From Streptomyces aureocirculatus (GTDB lineage Bacteria; Actinomycetota; Actinomycetes; Streptomycetales; Streptomycetaceae), in the NCBI RefSeq assembly GCF_000720475.1, contig NZ_JOAP01000020.1, positions 62,001 through 126,000 on the forward strand: 64,000 nt of DNA, in the 5' to 3' direction. The stretch's first letter is position 1. The number at the start of each line of letters is the position of its first letter. This document shows, in pieces, positions 31,871 through 41,396 of this stretch. The notes below the pieces were generated by a model. That model ran no database searches and was not told the DNA's origin. It saw only the letters and a list, made by a program, of their open reading frames with translations. Made by a program: the position numbers and the translations under genes.

Positions 31871-34800
31871 ATGCGGTCGTCGCCGCCCGGCAGGACCCCG
31901 CTCGACCTGAAGGCGCTGCTCATCGGGGTGGTCCTCGGCTTCGGCACGAACCTGGTGACGGCCGAGCCCGCCGCGTGGTGGGGGCCACTGCCCCTGAACG
32001 AGCGGTACGCGGCCCTCTGGCTGCCGCTTGCGATCGGCGCGGTGGCCGGGTGGGAGTACGCACGGCGCAGAGCGGAGCGGCGCCGTGTGCCCTGGACCCG
32101 GTCGGACAGCCCCTACCCGGGACTTGAGGCCTACGGGGCGGACCGGGCGGAGGTGTTCTTCGGACGCGAGGCGGAGACGGCCGAGATCGTGGACCGCGTG
32201 AGCGGCGGCCGAGCGGTCGCGGAGCGCTGGACCACCGTCGTCGGCCCCTCCGGAAGCGGCAAGTCGTCCCTCCTCGCCGCGGGAGCGCTGCCCCGCCTGC
32301 GCGGCCACCACGCGGTGCTCGGACCGATGCGCCCCGGCGCCCTGCCTTTCCTCGCCCTCGCCCAGACGCTGGCCGCGGACCGGTCCACCGCGGACGGCCC
32401 GGCCGCCGTCGAGCACCTCGCCGCCGCGCTGCGTGCCGACGCGGTGGCAGCCGCGGCGTCACCGGACGGGGGCCACCCCGCCGCGCTGGCCGCCGCCCTC
32501 CTGTCGGTGCAGGGGCGCCGGGCCCGCACGGTCCTGGCCCTGGACCAACTGGAGGAGGTCTTCCGCCTCGTGCCGGAGGACGAACGCGCCCTCTTCCTCG
32601 GCCTGCTGCGGGCGGCACTGCGCACCCACCCGCAGCTCCACGTCCTGGCCGCGCTGCCGACCGAGAACCTGCGCGAGGCGGCCACGGGCCCGCACGCGGA
32701 CCTCTTCCGCGCCCGGGTGCTGCTCCCGCCCCTGGGCGCGGTCCAGACCCGCGCGGCGATCACCGGACCCGCGAAGGCGGCCGGGGTGCACATCGACGCG
32801 GAGGTGGTGGAACTCCTCGCCGCCGAGGCGACCGCGGGCAACACCCTGCCCCTGCTCGGCCAACTGCTGCGCGACCTCTACGAGTCGGCGCCCTCCGGCT
32901 CCGGTGTCGGGCTCGAACTCCTCGCGGAAAAAGGCCCGTTGGCCGAGGCGATCGGGCGGCACGCCGAAGTCGCGTACGCGCGCATCGCGCAGGCGCACCC
33001 GGCGGAGACGATCGACGCGCTCCTGATCGAGTTCGTCTCGTGGGACGAACGCGGGTGCGGCCGCAAGGTCGTGGCCGCGGGCACCCTCGACGGACCGCGG
33101 CGGGAGATCGCCGAAGCACTGCGCGGGGCCCGTCTGCTGACCGAGACCGACTCCGGCGACGCCTTCGACCTCGTCCACGAGGCCGTACTGCGGCACTGGC
33201 CGCGCCTGCGCGACCTCATCGCCCGCCACGAGGAGGTCCTGCGCCTGGTCACGGACCTCGAACGCAGGGCGGCCGCCTGGCGGTCGCGCGGCATGTCCGG
33301 AGACGAACTGCTGCGCGGCCGGAGCCTCACCCGGGCGGTGGACGTGACGGCCGGGCACAGCGTCTCGGCGGCGGCCCTCGACCTGGTCGCGGCCTCCCTC
33401 CGGCAGGAGCGGCGGGAATCCGACGCACGGGCGGACGCCCTGGCGGTATGGGCCCAGCAGGTGCACGCGGCCGGGGACGAACCCGGACTCGCGCTCGCGC
33501 TGGCCGCCACCGCCGTACGCGAGTACGGCGCCACGCCGGCCTCCACGCTGACCCTCTGGGGCATCACGCGTCCCCCCGACACCGAGCACCTCGCGTTCGG
33601 GCACGCCGGGAAGATCCTCGCGCTCGGCTGGGACCGTACCTCCGGGACGCTGCGGACCATCGGGGAGGACGGCCGGATCGTCACGTGGACGGCCGAGGGG
33701 GACCTGGCCGGTCAGGAGGCCGTGGGACTCGGGCAGTTGCTCAAGGCCGGGGTCGGCGGGGGCGACGCGTACTGGGTGGCGGCGCAGCCCCCGGGGCCGC
33801 TGGAGGTCCGCAGGTTCGGCGACCCCGGCCACCTCGCGAGGACGGACGACTACGGTCCGAACGCGGTGGCGGTCTCCCGCGACGGCAGGTGGGCGGCGGC
33901 CTCGTTCACCGGGTCCGGCGTCGGCATCGTGGAACTCGCCGCCGCGGGAGGCGGCCCGGTCGCCCAGTGGGTCCTGGACGGCGCGGGGGTTTCCGGGCTG
34001 AAGTGGTCTCCCGACGCGACACACCTGATGGTCGTGGAGTGGGACGTCCTGAGGGTGGTGCGGATCGCGGACGCCACGACCCTCTGGGTGCTCCCGCGGT
34101 CCGGGGCGGGCCGGTTGCCGGAAGCCTGCGTCGACTGGGCGCCGGACGGCGAGAGGGTCGCGATGGGGTCCGGAGAGCTCCTGCACGTCGTCTCCGCACG
34201 GGACGGCGCCGTCGTCGCGGAGCGGGGGACGGCCGGACCGGTGTCGGCGCTCTCCTGGTCGCCCGACGGCCGGTTCATCGCTGTCGCGGAGTCGGCGGCG
34301 GCCGGTGCGCGCATGACGGTGTGCGACGCCGCCACCTTGGCGGAGCGGCACGCGCCGCGCGTCCTCGACGCGAGCGCCGACGCGCTCGCGTGGAGTGGCG
34401 ACTCCGCACAACTGGCATGGACGTCGGGCGGCGCCGCCGTCATCCTCGACGTGTCCTCCGGGCGGCAGTGCGCCCCGGCGACCGGGACGCTGAGCGACGT
34501 CTCGTGGGACGGCGACCGCGTGGCCGCCGTCGTGAGGGGCTCAGGGTCCGTGCGGATGGTCCGTACGGGGGCCTCGCCCCTGCCCGCGCAGATCATGAGG
34601 GCGGAGGACCCCCGCCCGGTCAAGGTGGCATGGATGCCCGACGGCGACCTCGTCGCCGTCTCGTTCAAGGACCGGGTGGAGCTATGGGACGCGACGCGCG
34701 GGACCCGCACCGCCCGGCTCGACCCGGCCTCGAATGTGCCCGCCGTCTGCGCGTGGTCCCCCGACGGCACGGCACTGGCGACGCTGGGGCGGGACTTCTG

Positions 34801-35452
34801 GCTGAGCGAGCCCGACCGTGTCGAGGTGTGGGACCCCGCGACGGGGACCCGCGTCGCCGTCATGGACGCCGACGACCGGTTGTGCGGCGTGCTGGCGTGG
34901 AGTCCCGGCGGCAGCGCGCTCGCCGGGGTGACGAAGGACGGGCCGCTGACCGTCTGGAACCCGCGCACGGGTGCCAGGACGGCGACGGTCGCCACGGCCA
35001 CCGGCACGGCGGTCGCGCTCTGCTGGTCGCCGGACGGCCGGGCGGTCGCCCGGCTCGGGCAGGACTCAAGGATGAGCGTCCACGAGATCGCCTCCGGTGA
35101 CGAACTCGTGCGCACCGTCCGGGGCGGTGACGGCGGCGCGAACCTGGCGTGGTCGCCCGACGGCCGTCACCTGGCGACCACCGGAATCCACTGGGTGCGG
35201 TTCTGGCAGGCCGCCACGGGGGAGTGCCTGGCGGTGGCCCGGACGGACGCGGTCATGGCGCTCGACGCCCGCTGGCTCGACGACCGCCGCTTCGCGGTGA
35301 CGGGCGAGAACCACGTTCGGTCCGTGTGGACACTGCCCGAGCGGTCCGACGCGCTCACCTGTACGTCCCTCCTGGACGCCGCGGGCGACGACCCGCGCGC
35401 CCTGACCGCCGAGGAACGCGGGCGGTTCGGCGTGCCCGTGGCCGAGGACTGA
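31871..35452 (+). CDS. Membrane nSTAND1 ATPase with WD40-type beta-propeller
   Basis: A 1193-residue protein. Two hydrophobic segments (ALLIGVVLGFGTNLV at 15-29, ALWLPLAIGAVAGW at 48-61) anchor the N-terminus. The nSTAND1 NTPase follows: SPYPGLEAYGADRAEVFFGR, Walker A VVGPSGSGKSSLL (123-135), Walker B LALDQLEEVF (222-231), and a helical lid to about 480. From about residue 560 to the end run at least ten WD40-like blades, each with WSPDG (for example ALSWSPDGRFIAVAESA, VCAWSPDGTALATLG). STAND ATPases act as nucleotide switches in signalling, cell death or defence, with the propeller as sensor. No fused effector domain is seen, so an output partner is unknown. ATG 31871 has a GGAG-rich leader. 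Confidence 0.87.
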   Translation: MRSSPPGRTPLDLKALLIGVVLGFGTNLVTAEPAAWWGPLPLNERYAALWLPLAIGAVAGWEYARRRAERRRVPWTRSDSPYPGLEAYGADRAEVFFGREAETAEIVDRVSGGRAVAERWTTVVGPSGSGKSSLLAAGALPRLRGHHAVLGPMRPGALPFLALAQTLAADRSTADGPAAVEHLAAALRADAVAAAASPDGGHPAALAAALLSVQGRRARTVLALDQLEEVFRLVPEDERALFLGLLRAALRTHPQLHVLAALPTENLREAATGPHADLFRARVLLPPLGAVQTRAAITGPAKAAGVHIDAEVVELLAAEATAGNTLPLLGQLLRDLYESAPSGSGVGLELLAEKGPLAEAIGRHAEVAYARIAQAHPAETIDALLIEFVSWDERGCGRKVVAAGTLDGPRREIAEALRGARLLTETDSGDAFDLVHEAVLRHWPRLRDLIARHEEVLRLVTDLERRAAAWRSRGMSGDELLRGRSLTRAVDVTAGHSVSAAALDLVAASLRQERRESDARADALAVWAQQVHAAGDEPGLALALAATAVREYGATPASTLTLWGITRPPDTEHLAFGHAGKILALGWDRTSGTLRTIGEDGRIVTWTAEGDLAGQEAVGLGQLLKAGVGGGDAYWVAAQPPGPLEVRRFGDPGHLARTDDYGPNAVAVSRDGRWAAASFTGSGVGIVELAAAGGGPVAQWVLDGAGVSGLKWSPDATHLMVVEWDVLRVVRIADATTLWVLPRSGAGRLPEACVDWAPDGERVAMGSGELLHVVSARDGAVVAERGTAGPVSALSWSPDGRFIAVAESAAAGARMTVCDAATLAERHAPRVLDASADALAWSGDSAQLAWTSGGAAVILDVSSGRQCAPATGTLSDVSWDGDRVAAVVRGSGSVRMVRTGASPLPAQIMRAEDPRPVKVAWMPDGDLVAVSFKDRVELWDATRGTRTARLDPASNVPAVCAWSPDGTALATLGRDFWLSEPDRVEVWDPATGTRVAVMDADDRLCGVLAWSPGGSALAGVTKDGPLTVWNPRTGARTATVATATGTAVALCWSPDGRAVARLGQDSRMSVHEIASGDELVRTVRGGDGGANLAWSPDGRHLATTGIHWVRFWQAATGECLAVARTDAVMALDARWLDDRRFAVTGENHVRSVWTLPERSDALTCTSLLDAAGDDPRALTAEERGRFGVPVAED

Positions 35453-35575
35453 CGGCGCCGCCCCGGCACCGAACGGCGCCGCCCCGGCACCGAACGGCGC
35501 CGCCCCGGCACCGAACGGCGCCGCCCCGGCACCGAACGGCACCGCCCCGGCACCGAACGGCACCGGGGCGGCGGC
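35453..35575. repeat. Five 21-bp tandem repeats forming a multi-register terminator
   Basis: The unit CGGCGCCGCCCCGGCACCGAA occurs five times without gaps (35453-35557; the fifth has GGCACC). A single complementary arm, CCGGGGCGGCGGC (35563-35575), follows. Each unit contains a GCCGCCCCGG-like stretch (last copy one base off) that can pair with that arm, so alternative hairpins are possible. It lies between two convergent genes and begins directly at the nSTAND stop, and probably ends both transcripts. Confidence 0.8.
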
Positions 35576-35591
35576 CTGCGTACCGGCGGAT

Positions 35592-37214
35592 TCAGCGCAG
35601 CCGCTCGTACGCGGGCAGCGTCAGGAAGTCCGCGTAGTCCGCGTCCAGGGAGACCTGGAGGAGGAGGTCATGGGCCTCCTGCCACTTGCCCGCCGCGAAG
35701 GCGTCCGCGCCGATCTCGGTGCGGATGGCGTCGAGTTCGGCGGCGGCGATCTCGCGGGTCAGCTCCGCCGTGGCGGGCCTGCCGTCCTCGAAGACGACGC
35801 CCGCGTTGATCCACTGCCAGATCTGGGAGCGGGAGATCTCGGCGGTGGCCGCGTCCTCCATGAGGTTGAAGATGGCGACGGCGCCGAGGCCGCGCAGCCA
35901 GGCCTCGATGTAGCGGATGCCGACCTGGACGGCGTTGACGAGGCCGTCGTAGGTGGGGCTCGCGTCGAGGGAGTCGATCGCGATCAGGTCGCCGGGGGCG
36001 ACGCTGACGTCCTCGCGCAGGCGGCCCTTCTGGTTCGGCCGGTCGCCGAGGACCCTGTCGAAGGACTCCATGGCGATGGGGACGAGGTCGGGGTGGGCGA
36101 CCCAGGAGCCGTCGAAGCCGTCGCCCGCCTCGCGGTCCTTGTCGGCGCGGACCTTCTCGAAGGCGACCTTGTTGACCTCGGCGTCCTTGCGGGACGGGAT
36201 GAACGCCGCCATGCCGCCGATCGCGTGCGCGCCGCGCTTGTGGCAGGTGCGGACGAGGAGTTCGGTGTAGGCGCGCATGAACGGCGCCGTCATCGTGACC
36301 GCGTTGCGGTCCGGCAGCACGAACTTCCTGCCGCCGTCACGGAAGTTCTTGACGATGGAGAAGAGGTAGTCCCAGCGCCCCGCGTTCAGACCGGAGGCGT
36401 GGTCCCGCAGCTCGTACAGGATCTCCTCCATCTCGTACGCGGCCGTGATGGTCTCGATGAGGACGGTGGCGCGGACGGTGCCTTGAGGGATGCCGACGTA
36501 GTCCTGCGCGAAGACGAAGATGTCGTTCCAGAGGCGGGCCTCCAGGTGCGACTCCGTCTTCGGGAGGTAGAAGTACGGACCCTTGCCGAGGTCGAGCAGG
36601 CGCTGGGCGTTGTGGAAGAAGTACAGGCCGAAGTCGACGAGCGCGCCCGGCACCGGGCGTCCCGCCTCGTCGGTCAGGTGCCGCTCGTCCAGGTGCCAGC
36701 CGCGCGGACGCATCACGACGGTGGCGAGTTCGGCGGCGTCCTTGAGGGCGTACGACTTGCCGGTGCGCTCGTCGGTGAAGTCGATGCGGCGCTCATAGGC
36801 GTCGGTGAGGTTGCGCTGGCCGAGGATCACGTTCTCCCAGGTGGGGGCCGAGGCGTCCTCGAAGTCGGCGAGCCAGACCTTCGCGCCGGAGTTGAGCGCG
36901 TTGATGGTCATCTTGCGGTCGGTGGGACCGGTGATCTCCACCCGGCGGTCGTTCAGGGCGGCCGGGGCGGGAGCGACCTTCCAGGAGTCGTCCGCGCGGA
37001 TCGCGGCCGTCTCCGGCAGGAAGTCCAGGGTCGAGGTGCGGGCGATCTCGACGCGGCGCTCCGCGCGGCGGGTGAGGAGCTCGTCACGGCGGGGTGTGAA
37101 CTGCCGGTGCAGCTCGGCCACGAAGGCGAGGGCCGCGGGGGTGAGGACCTCTTCCTGCCGGGGCAGGGGCTCGGCGTCGACGATGGCCAGCGGGGACGGC
37201 GCTGGTGCGGACAT
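35592..37214 (-). CDS. aceB: Malate synthase A
   Basis: A 540-residue enzyme that condenses glyoxylate and acetyl-CoA to malate. Length and motifs are those of form [37 protein letters not shown] with the active-site Arg, [37 protein letters not shown] and the CoA-side [20 protein letters not shown]. No isocitrate lyase gene is near. Instead it sits with allantoin-pathway genes, where it would consume glyoxylate made from ureidoglycolate, as in other Streptomyces. A 17-bp dyad about 183 bp upstream resembles one at the allantoinase promoter, suggesting shared control by the IclR-type protein. Confidence 0.95.
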   Translation of the reverse strand: MSAPAPSPLAIVDAEPLPRQEEVLTPAALAFVAELHRQFTPRRDELLTRRAERRVEIARTSTLDFLPETAAIRADDSWKVAPAPAALNDRRVEITGPTDRKMTINALNSGAKVWLADFEDASAPTWENVILGQRNLTDAYERRIDFTDERTGKSYALKDAAELATVVMRPRGWHLDERHLTDEAGRPVPGALVDFGLYFFHNAQRLLDLGKGPYFYLPKTESHLEARLWNDIFVFAQDYVGIPQGTVRATVLIETITAAYEMEEILYELRDHASGLNAGRWDYLFSIVKNFRDGGRKFVLPDRNAVTMTAPFMRAYTELLVRTCHKRGAHAIGGMAAFIPSRKDAEVNKVAFEKVRADKDREAGDGFDGSWVAHPDLVPIAMESFDRVLGDRPNQKGRLREDVSVAPGDLIAIDSLDASPTYDGLVNAVQVGIRYIEAWLRGLGAVAIFNLMEDAATAEISRSQIWQWINAGVVFEDGRPATAELTREIAAAELDAIRTEIGADAFAAGKWQEAHDLLLQVSLDADYADFLTLPAYERLR

Positions 37215-37396
37215 GAGCTGTCACTTCCTTCAGCGAGCTTGCGGCACGGGCTTGCGTCACGGGCGGAGCGGTGCGCCGCGGGCCGCCGGGCGGTCGTCAC
37301 GGCACTCGGTGCCGCGGGGCCGAGATACGGCTGCGGGCGCCGTCCACCGGGACAGGCGCTTCTGAGCAGTGGATACTAGTTTTCTTATGGTGGAAG

Positions 37397-37413
37397 TTCA
37401 ATCGATTGTTGAT
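37397..37413. promoter_or_regulatory. Candidate AllR-type operator upstream of aceB
   Basis: TTCAATCGATTGTTGAT is a 17-bp dyad (TTCAA / TTGAT arms, CAATCGATTG core) in the AT-rich patch between aceB and the MobA-like gene. It matches the allantoinase-promoter dyad TTCAACAGAACGTTGAA at 12 of 17 positions with identical spacing. An IclR-family regulator encoded 1.5 kb away is the likely ligand. Confidence 0.55.
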
Positions 37414-37461
37414 GTCGAGATTCTCTCCGTCGACAGAACATGGCGCTGAGTGCCATGCCGG

Positions 37462-38145
37462 TCACTCCAAGTGGGTCAGGTCCGACATGGTGTCGATGTC
37501 GTACGGGTCCGCCACGTCCCCGCACTCAACGGCGGTTACGGCCGCCGCGAACTCCTTGAGGTAGGCCCGGGCGCCCCGGTCGCCGGTCGCGCTCACCGTG
37601 ATGCCGTCCCAGTGGTCCGCGCCGAACAGGACCGGATGGCCGCGCTCACCCCCGTATGTCGCCGCCGCGAGCGTCGCCGTGGAGCGGAAGGCGGCCCGCA
37701 CCCGCGACACCGCCGCCGCGCCGATGCCCGGCTGGTCCACCAGGCACACGAGCACCGCCCCCGCCCCCGACCCGCGCAGCGACGCCAGGCCCGCCCGCAG
37801 CGAGGACCCCATGCCCTCGTGCCAGTCCGGGTTGTCCACGAGCGTGCACCCCGGCAGCTTCGCCCGCTCCCGTACGACATCGGCGGTGGCGCCGAGCACG
37901 ATGTGCACCCGGGTGCAGCCGCCGTTGCGCAGCGCCCGCGCCGCACGCTCCACGAACAACTCGCCCCGGTGCTCAAGGAGCGCCTTCGGGCAGCCGCCGA
38001 GACGCCGTCCGCCACCCGCCGCGAGCAGCAGGCCGACGACCTCGGACGAGGCGGCGGGGGCGGAGGGCGACGGCGGTTCGGCCAGTGGTCCGGTGGGTGG
38101 CCCGGTCGGCGATTCGGTCGGCGATCCGGTCAGTGATTCGGTCAT
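37462..38145 (-). CDS. MobA/MocA-like nucleotidyltransferase
   Basis: A 227-residue NTP-transferase-domain protein. Near residue 40 GLLLAAGGGRRLGGCPKALL is the nucleotide-binding loop of molybdenum-cofactor guanylyl/cytidylyltransferases (MobA/MocA). CLVDQPGIGAAAVSRVRAAF is the metal-binding D block and GGERGHPVLFGADHWD the base-side block. MocA-type proteins mature molybdenum cofactor for purine-oxidising xanthine dehydrogenases, which fits a neighbourhood of purine-ring degradation genes. The N-terminal 32 residues are a TGSPTESPTGPPTG-type repeat, absent from the core. Substrate is inferred. Confidence 0.8.
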   Translation of the reverse strand: MTESLTGSPTESPTGPPTGPLAEPPSPSAPAASSEVVGLLLAAGGGRRLGGCPKALLEHRGELFVERAARALRNGGCTRVHIVLGATADVVRERAKLPGCTLVDNPDWHEGMGSSLRAGLASLRGSGAGAVLVCLVDQPGIGAAAVSRVRAAFRSTATLAAATYGGERGHPVLFGADHWDGITVSATGDRGARAYLKEFAAAVTAVECGDVADPYDIDTMSDLTHLE

Positions 38146-38330
38146 GACTCTTGCTTACCGCATGGGTTCTGGGGACCCTGTTCCGGCCGGGGGCGTGGCC
38201 GAAAGTGACACGTGCGTGGCCGCGTGGCCGCACGCTGCCCGCGCCCCTTCGGTGTCCGGCCGGCGCCGCGGCGGGTCCGCCCGGGCCCGCACGCGCGAAA
38301 GGCGTACAACGACGTGTGAGGGGGAGAGCT

Positions 38331-38648
38331 GTGTTGCGGAGCGTTGGGCAGAGAACGGTGGCGGAGAGTTCCGGGGATCCGCGGGTGGCGGAGCTGCGGG
38401 CGGCCGTGTCCCGACTGCGCCGGCAACTCGCCGCGCATCCCGGGGAGTTTCCGGACCGGGCGATAGCCGAGGACGAGTTAGCGGCGTTGGCCGGTATGGC
38501 TGCGGCGGGTGTTCCTGAGCCGCGTCGGCTGCGGCGTTCCCTGCTGCTCGTCGCGAGCTCCATCGGCTCGGTCAGCGCCCTGGCCGTTCCCCTCGCGGGT
38601 GTCAGGGGAGCGGTTGAGCTCTTCGGGGGGCCGCTGCTTCCCGAGTGA
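38331..38648 (+). CDS. Small DUF5955-like protein
   Basis: A 105-residue protein, mainly helical: DPRVAELRAAVSRLRRQLAA, RAIAEDELAALAGM, then a hydrophobic stretch RSLLLVASSIGSVSALAVPL near the C-terminus that could be a membrane or buried helix. I recognise it only as the small actinobacterial family often found beside this IclR/allantoin locus, probably DUF5955. GTG 38331 is used because GGGGAG lies seven bases upstream. No function is known. Confidence 0.6.
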   Translation: MLRSVGQRTVAESSGDPRVAELRAAVSRLRRQLAAHPGEFPDRAIAEDELAALAGMAAAGVPEPRRLRRSLLLVASSIGSVSALAVPLAGVRGAVELFGGPLLPE

Positions 38649-38726
38649 CCGCGGGGTGGTCCTGCGCGGGGCGCCCCGCTGTATCCATCAGCGCGCTCCG
38701 CGCGCGGGCGCCCCTTCTCCGATCCT

Positions 38727-38879
38727 GGGGCTCCGCCCCAGACCCCCGTTATCGGCCTGCGGCCTCGTCCTCAATCGCCGGACGGGCTCGATTTTTCGCC
38801 GGTGCGGCGCAGATCGTATAGCCCGTCCGGCGATTGAGGACGAGGCGCGGAGCGCCGATACGGGGTGGGGCGGAGCCCC
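38727..38879. repeat. GC-rich intergenic repeat with 26-bp perfect inner arms
   Basis: Outer arms GGGGCTCCGCCCC (38727-38739) and GGGGCGGAGCCCC (38867-38879) enclose perfect 26-bp inverted arms at 38762-38787 and 38821-38846, centred on CCTCAATCGCCGGACGGGC. It belongs to the same family as the elements at 18106, 24644 and 42843, and lies between two convergent genes as a probable bidirectional terminator. Confidence 0.78.
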
Positions 38880-38900
38880 AGGGGCGGGCGGGCGGGTGGG

Positions 38901-39710
38901 TCAGGCTGACGGAGCGGACGTGGCCAAGGCCTCGGAGAGTTCCGCGGCCACCTGCTGCAGGATCGGCACGATCTTCTCGGTGGCGGCCTCGGTGACACGG
39001 CCCGCGGGGCCGGAGATGGAGATGGCGGCGGCGGTGGGGGAGTCGGGCACGGGCACGGCGAGGCACCGGACGCCGATTTCCTGTTCGTTGTCGTCGACGG
39101 CGAACCCCGCGCGGCGCACCTCTTCGAGGGCGTCGAGGAAACCGTCGGGGGTGGTGATGGTCTTCTCCGTGGCGGCGGGCATGCCCGTACGGGCAAGGAG
39201 GGCGCGCACCTCCTCCGGCGGGGTGTGCGCGAGCAGCGCCTTGCCGACGCCGGTGGAGTGCGGCAGAACCCGCCGCCCCACCTCGGTGAACATCCGCATG
39301 GAGTGCTTGGACGGCACCTGCGCCACGTACACGATCTCGTCGCCGTCGAGCAGGGCCATGTTCGCCGTCTCGCCGGTCTCCTCGACGAGGCGGGCGAGAT
39401 AGGGCCGCGCCCAGGTGCCGAGCAGCCGGGACGCGGACTCACCGAGGCGGATCAGGCGCGGGCCGAGCGCGTAGCGGCGGTTGGGCTGCTGGCGTACGTA
39501 CCCGCAGGCGACGAGCGTGCGCATCAGCCGGTGGATCGTCGGCAGCGGAAGGCCGCTGCTCGCGGACAGCTCGCTCAGGCCGACCTCGCCACCCGCGTCC
39601 GCCATCCGCTCGAGCAGGTCGAAGGCGCGCTCGAGGGACTGCACGCCCCCGCTCGCGGGGGTCGCGGAGGACTTCGCGGCCTCGGTGGTGCTGGCGCTTG
39701 ACGTCGGCAC
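38901..39710 (-). CDS. allR: IclR-family regulator, AllR-like repressor of allantoin genes
   Basis: A 269-residue regulator. The N-terminal winged helix is SLERAFDLLERMADAGGEVG, then LSELSASSGLPLPTIHRLMR. The C-terminal effector domain includes NMALLDGDEIVYVAQVPSKH, TEVGRRVLPHSTGVGKALLA and GVRCLAVPVPDSPTAAAISI. It is divergent from allantoinase, the position of S. coelicolor AllR, which represses allantoin pathway genes. The Ala/Ser-rich first 20 residues are not part of the fold. The effector (allantoate or glyoxylate in known systems) is inferred. Candidate sites lie in the allR-allB gap and before aceB. Confidence 0.85.
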   Translation of the reverse strand: MPTSSASTTEAAKSSATPASGGVQSLERAFDLLERMADAGGEVGLSELSASSGLPLPTIHRLMRTLVACGYVRQQPNRRYALGPRLIRLGESASRLLGTWARPYLARLVEETGETANMALLDGDEIVYVAQVPSKHSMRMFTEVGRRVLPHSTGVGKALLAHTPPEEVRALLARTGMPAATEKTITTPDGFLDALEEVRRAGFAVDDNEQEIGVRCLAVPVPDSPTAAAISISGPAGRVTEAATEKIVPILQQVAAELSEALATSAPSA

Positions 39711-39927
39711 GGCGCGTTCCTTTCAGGGCCTTACAGGATGGCAGGCAAGGCAGCAGCCTACCGGGCACTCTCCGGGGGAGCCCCGGCGCCGTCGTCACGT
39801 CGGTGCCGGTCGAGGGGGTGGGTGGTGGGTGCTTCGGTGGGCGTTTGTCCGGTCTTCGGGGTGGGGTCCCGGCTTCCCTTGACGGTCCGCGTTGTGCGTA
39901 GCTACGTTCTGGTGTGCGGAATTCTAC

Positions 39928-39942
39928 TTCCACTTTGTGGAA
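39928..39942. promoter_or_regulatory. Perfect palindrome in the allR-allB intergenic region
   Basis: TTCCAC-TTT-GTGGAA is a perfect 6+3+6 dyad, 58 bp upstream of a second dyad and about 105 bp before the allantoinase start. Size and symmetry suit an IclR-type site overlapping the allB promoter. Confidence 0.6.
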
Positions 39943-39985
39943 ACGTATAGGCCCTTGACGGGGTGCGTCCCGAGGGGAAAACTTC

Positions 39986-40002
39986 TTCAACAGAACGTTG
40001 AA
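39986..40002. promoter_or_regulatory. 17-bp dyad just upstream of allB, shared in form with aceB site
   Basis: TTCAAC-AGAAC-GTTGAA is a perfect 6+5+6 dyad ending 45 bp before the allB GTG. Its counterpart upstream of aceB has the same spacing and 12 of 17 identical positions. The two dyads and the palindrome at 39928 are the main content of the 39711-40047 gap. Confidence 0.6.
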
Positions 40003-40047
40003 TTCCGCTGGCCGGAAGGCCGGGAGACCGAACAGAGAGGGGTCGCG

Positions 40048-41391
40048 GTGGCCGACGTGGATCTGGTGCTGCGCTCGACGCGCGTCATCACCCCGGAGGG
40101 GACGCGTGCCGCGTCCGTCGCCGTCTCGGACGGCACGATCGTGGCGGTGCGCGACCATGACGCGGCGGTGCCGACGCACGCGCGTATCGAGGACTTCGGC
40201 GACGACGTGCTGCTGCCGGGACTCGTCGACACCCACGTCCACGTCAACGACCCGGGCCGTACCGAGTGGGAGGGCTTCTGGACCGCCACCCGCGCCGCGG
40301 CGGCCGGTGGCATCACGACGCTGGTCGACATGCCCCTCAACTCCCTGCCGCCGACCACGTCGGTCGCGGGCCTCCGTACGAAGAAGGACGTCGCCGCCTC
40401 CAAGGCGCACGTCGACGTCGGCTTCTGGGGCGGCGCGCTGCCCGACAACGTGCAGGATCTGCGGCCGCTGCACGACGCGGGGGTGTTCGGGTTCAAGTGC
40501 TTTCTCTCGCCCTCGGGTGTGGAGGAGTTCCCCGAGCTGACGCAGGATCAACTGGCCGTGTCCATGGGGGAGATCGCCGGTTTCGGGGGTCTGCTCATCG
40601 TGCACGCCGAGGACCCGCACGAGCTGGCCGCCGCCTCCGCCTCGGGGAAGGGGGGTCCCCGGTACGCGGACTTCCTCGACACGCGCCCGCGCGTCAGTGA
40701 GGACACCGCGATCGAGGGCCTGATCACCCTCGCCAAGCGCATCGGTGCCCGCGTGCACGTCCTGCACCTGTCGTCCTCCGACGCCCTGCCGCTGATCGCC
40801 GCCGCCAAGCGCGAGGGCGTCAGGCTCACCGTGGAGACCTGCCCGCACTACCTCACCCTGACCGCCGAGGAAGTCCCCGACGGCGCCAGCGAGTTCAAGT
40901 GCTGCCCGCCCATCCGTGAGGCCGCCAACCAGGACCTGCTGTGGCAGGCGCTCGCCGACGGCACCATCGACTGTGTCGTGACCGACCACTCCCCGTCCAC
41001 CGCCGACCTCAAGACGGCCGACTTCGCGACCGCCTGGGGCGGCATCTCCGGGCTCCAGTTGAGCCTGCCCGCCGTGTGGACCGCCGCCCGCGCCCGCGGG
41101 TACGGCCTTGAGGACGTCGTGCGCTGGATGTCCACGCACACGGCGCGCCTGGTCGGCCTGGAACAGAAGGGCGCCATCGAGGCCGGCCGCGACGCCGACT
41201 TCGCGGTCCTCGCGCCCGACGAGACCTTCACCGTGGACCCCGCGCGGCTCCAGCACCGCAACCGCGTCACCGCCTACGCGGGCAAGACGCTCAGCGGCGT
41301 AGTGAAGTCCACCTGGCTGCGCGGCCAACGCATCGTGTCCGACGGCGAGTTCACCGAACCGGCGGGCCGACTTCTGGAAAGGAAGAACTGA
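40048..41391 (+). CDS. allB: Allantoinase
   Basis: A 447-residue amidohydrolase that opens the hydantoin ring of allantoin to allantoate. Metal-site motifs are [19 protein letters not shown] (His63, His65), [13 protein letters not shown] with the carboxylated Lys150, and [29 protein letters not shown] and [14 protein letters not shown] with the remaining His and Asp ligands. The [10 protein letters not shown] stretch distinguishes allantoinase from dihydropyrimidinase. GTG 40048 is chosen because GAGAGGGG lies at 40035-40042. The allantoicase gene starts five bases after the stop, so they form an operon. Confidence 0.95.
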   Translation: MADVDLVLRSTRVITPEGTRAASVAVSDGTIVAVRDHDAAVPTHARIEDFGDDVLLPGLVDTHVHVNDPGRTEWEGFWTATRAAAAGGITTLVDMPLNSLPPTTSVAGLRTKKDVAASKAHVDVGFWGGALPDNVQDLRPLHDAGVFGFKCFLSPSGVEEFPELTQDQLAVSMGEIAGFGGLLIVHAEDPHELAAASASGKGGPRYADFLDTRPRVSEDTAIEGLITLAKRIGARVHVLHLSSSDALPLIAAAKREGVRLTVETCPHYLTLTAEEVPDGASEFKCCPPIREAANQDLLWQALADGTIDCVVTDHSPSTADLKTADFATAWGGISGLQLSLPAVWTAARARGYGLEDVVRWMSTHTARLVGLEQKGAIEAGRDADFAVLAPDETFTVDPARLQHRNRVTAYAGKTLSGVVKSTWLRGQRIVSDGEFTEPAGRLLERKN

Positions 41392-41396
41392 TCACC

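Noticed and set aside
32459..34411. A 650-residue minus-strand open frame
   Set aside because: Antisense to the nSTAND1-WD40 gene and without recognisable domains.
35453..35557. Possible CRISPR array (regular short repeats)
   Set aside because: The 21-bp units are contiguous with no unique spacers and no cas genes are present; it is a tandem repeat within a terminator.
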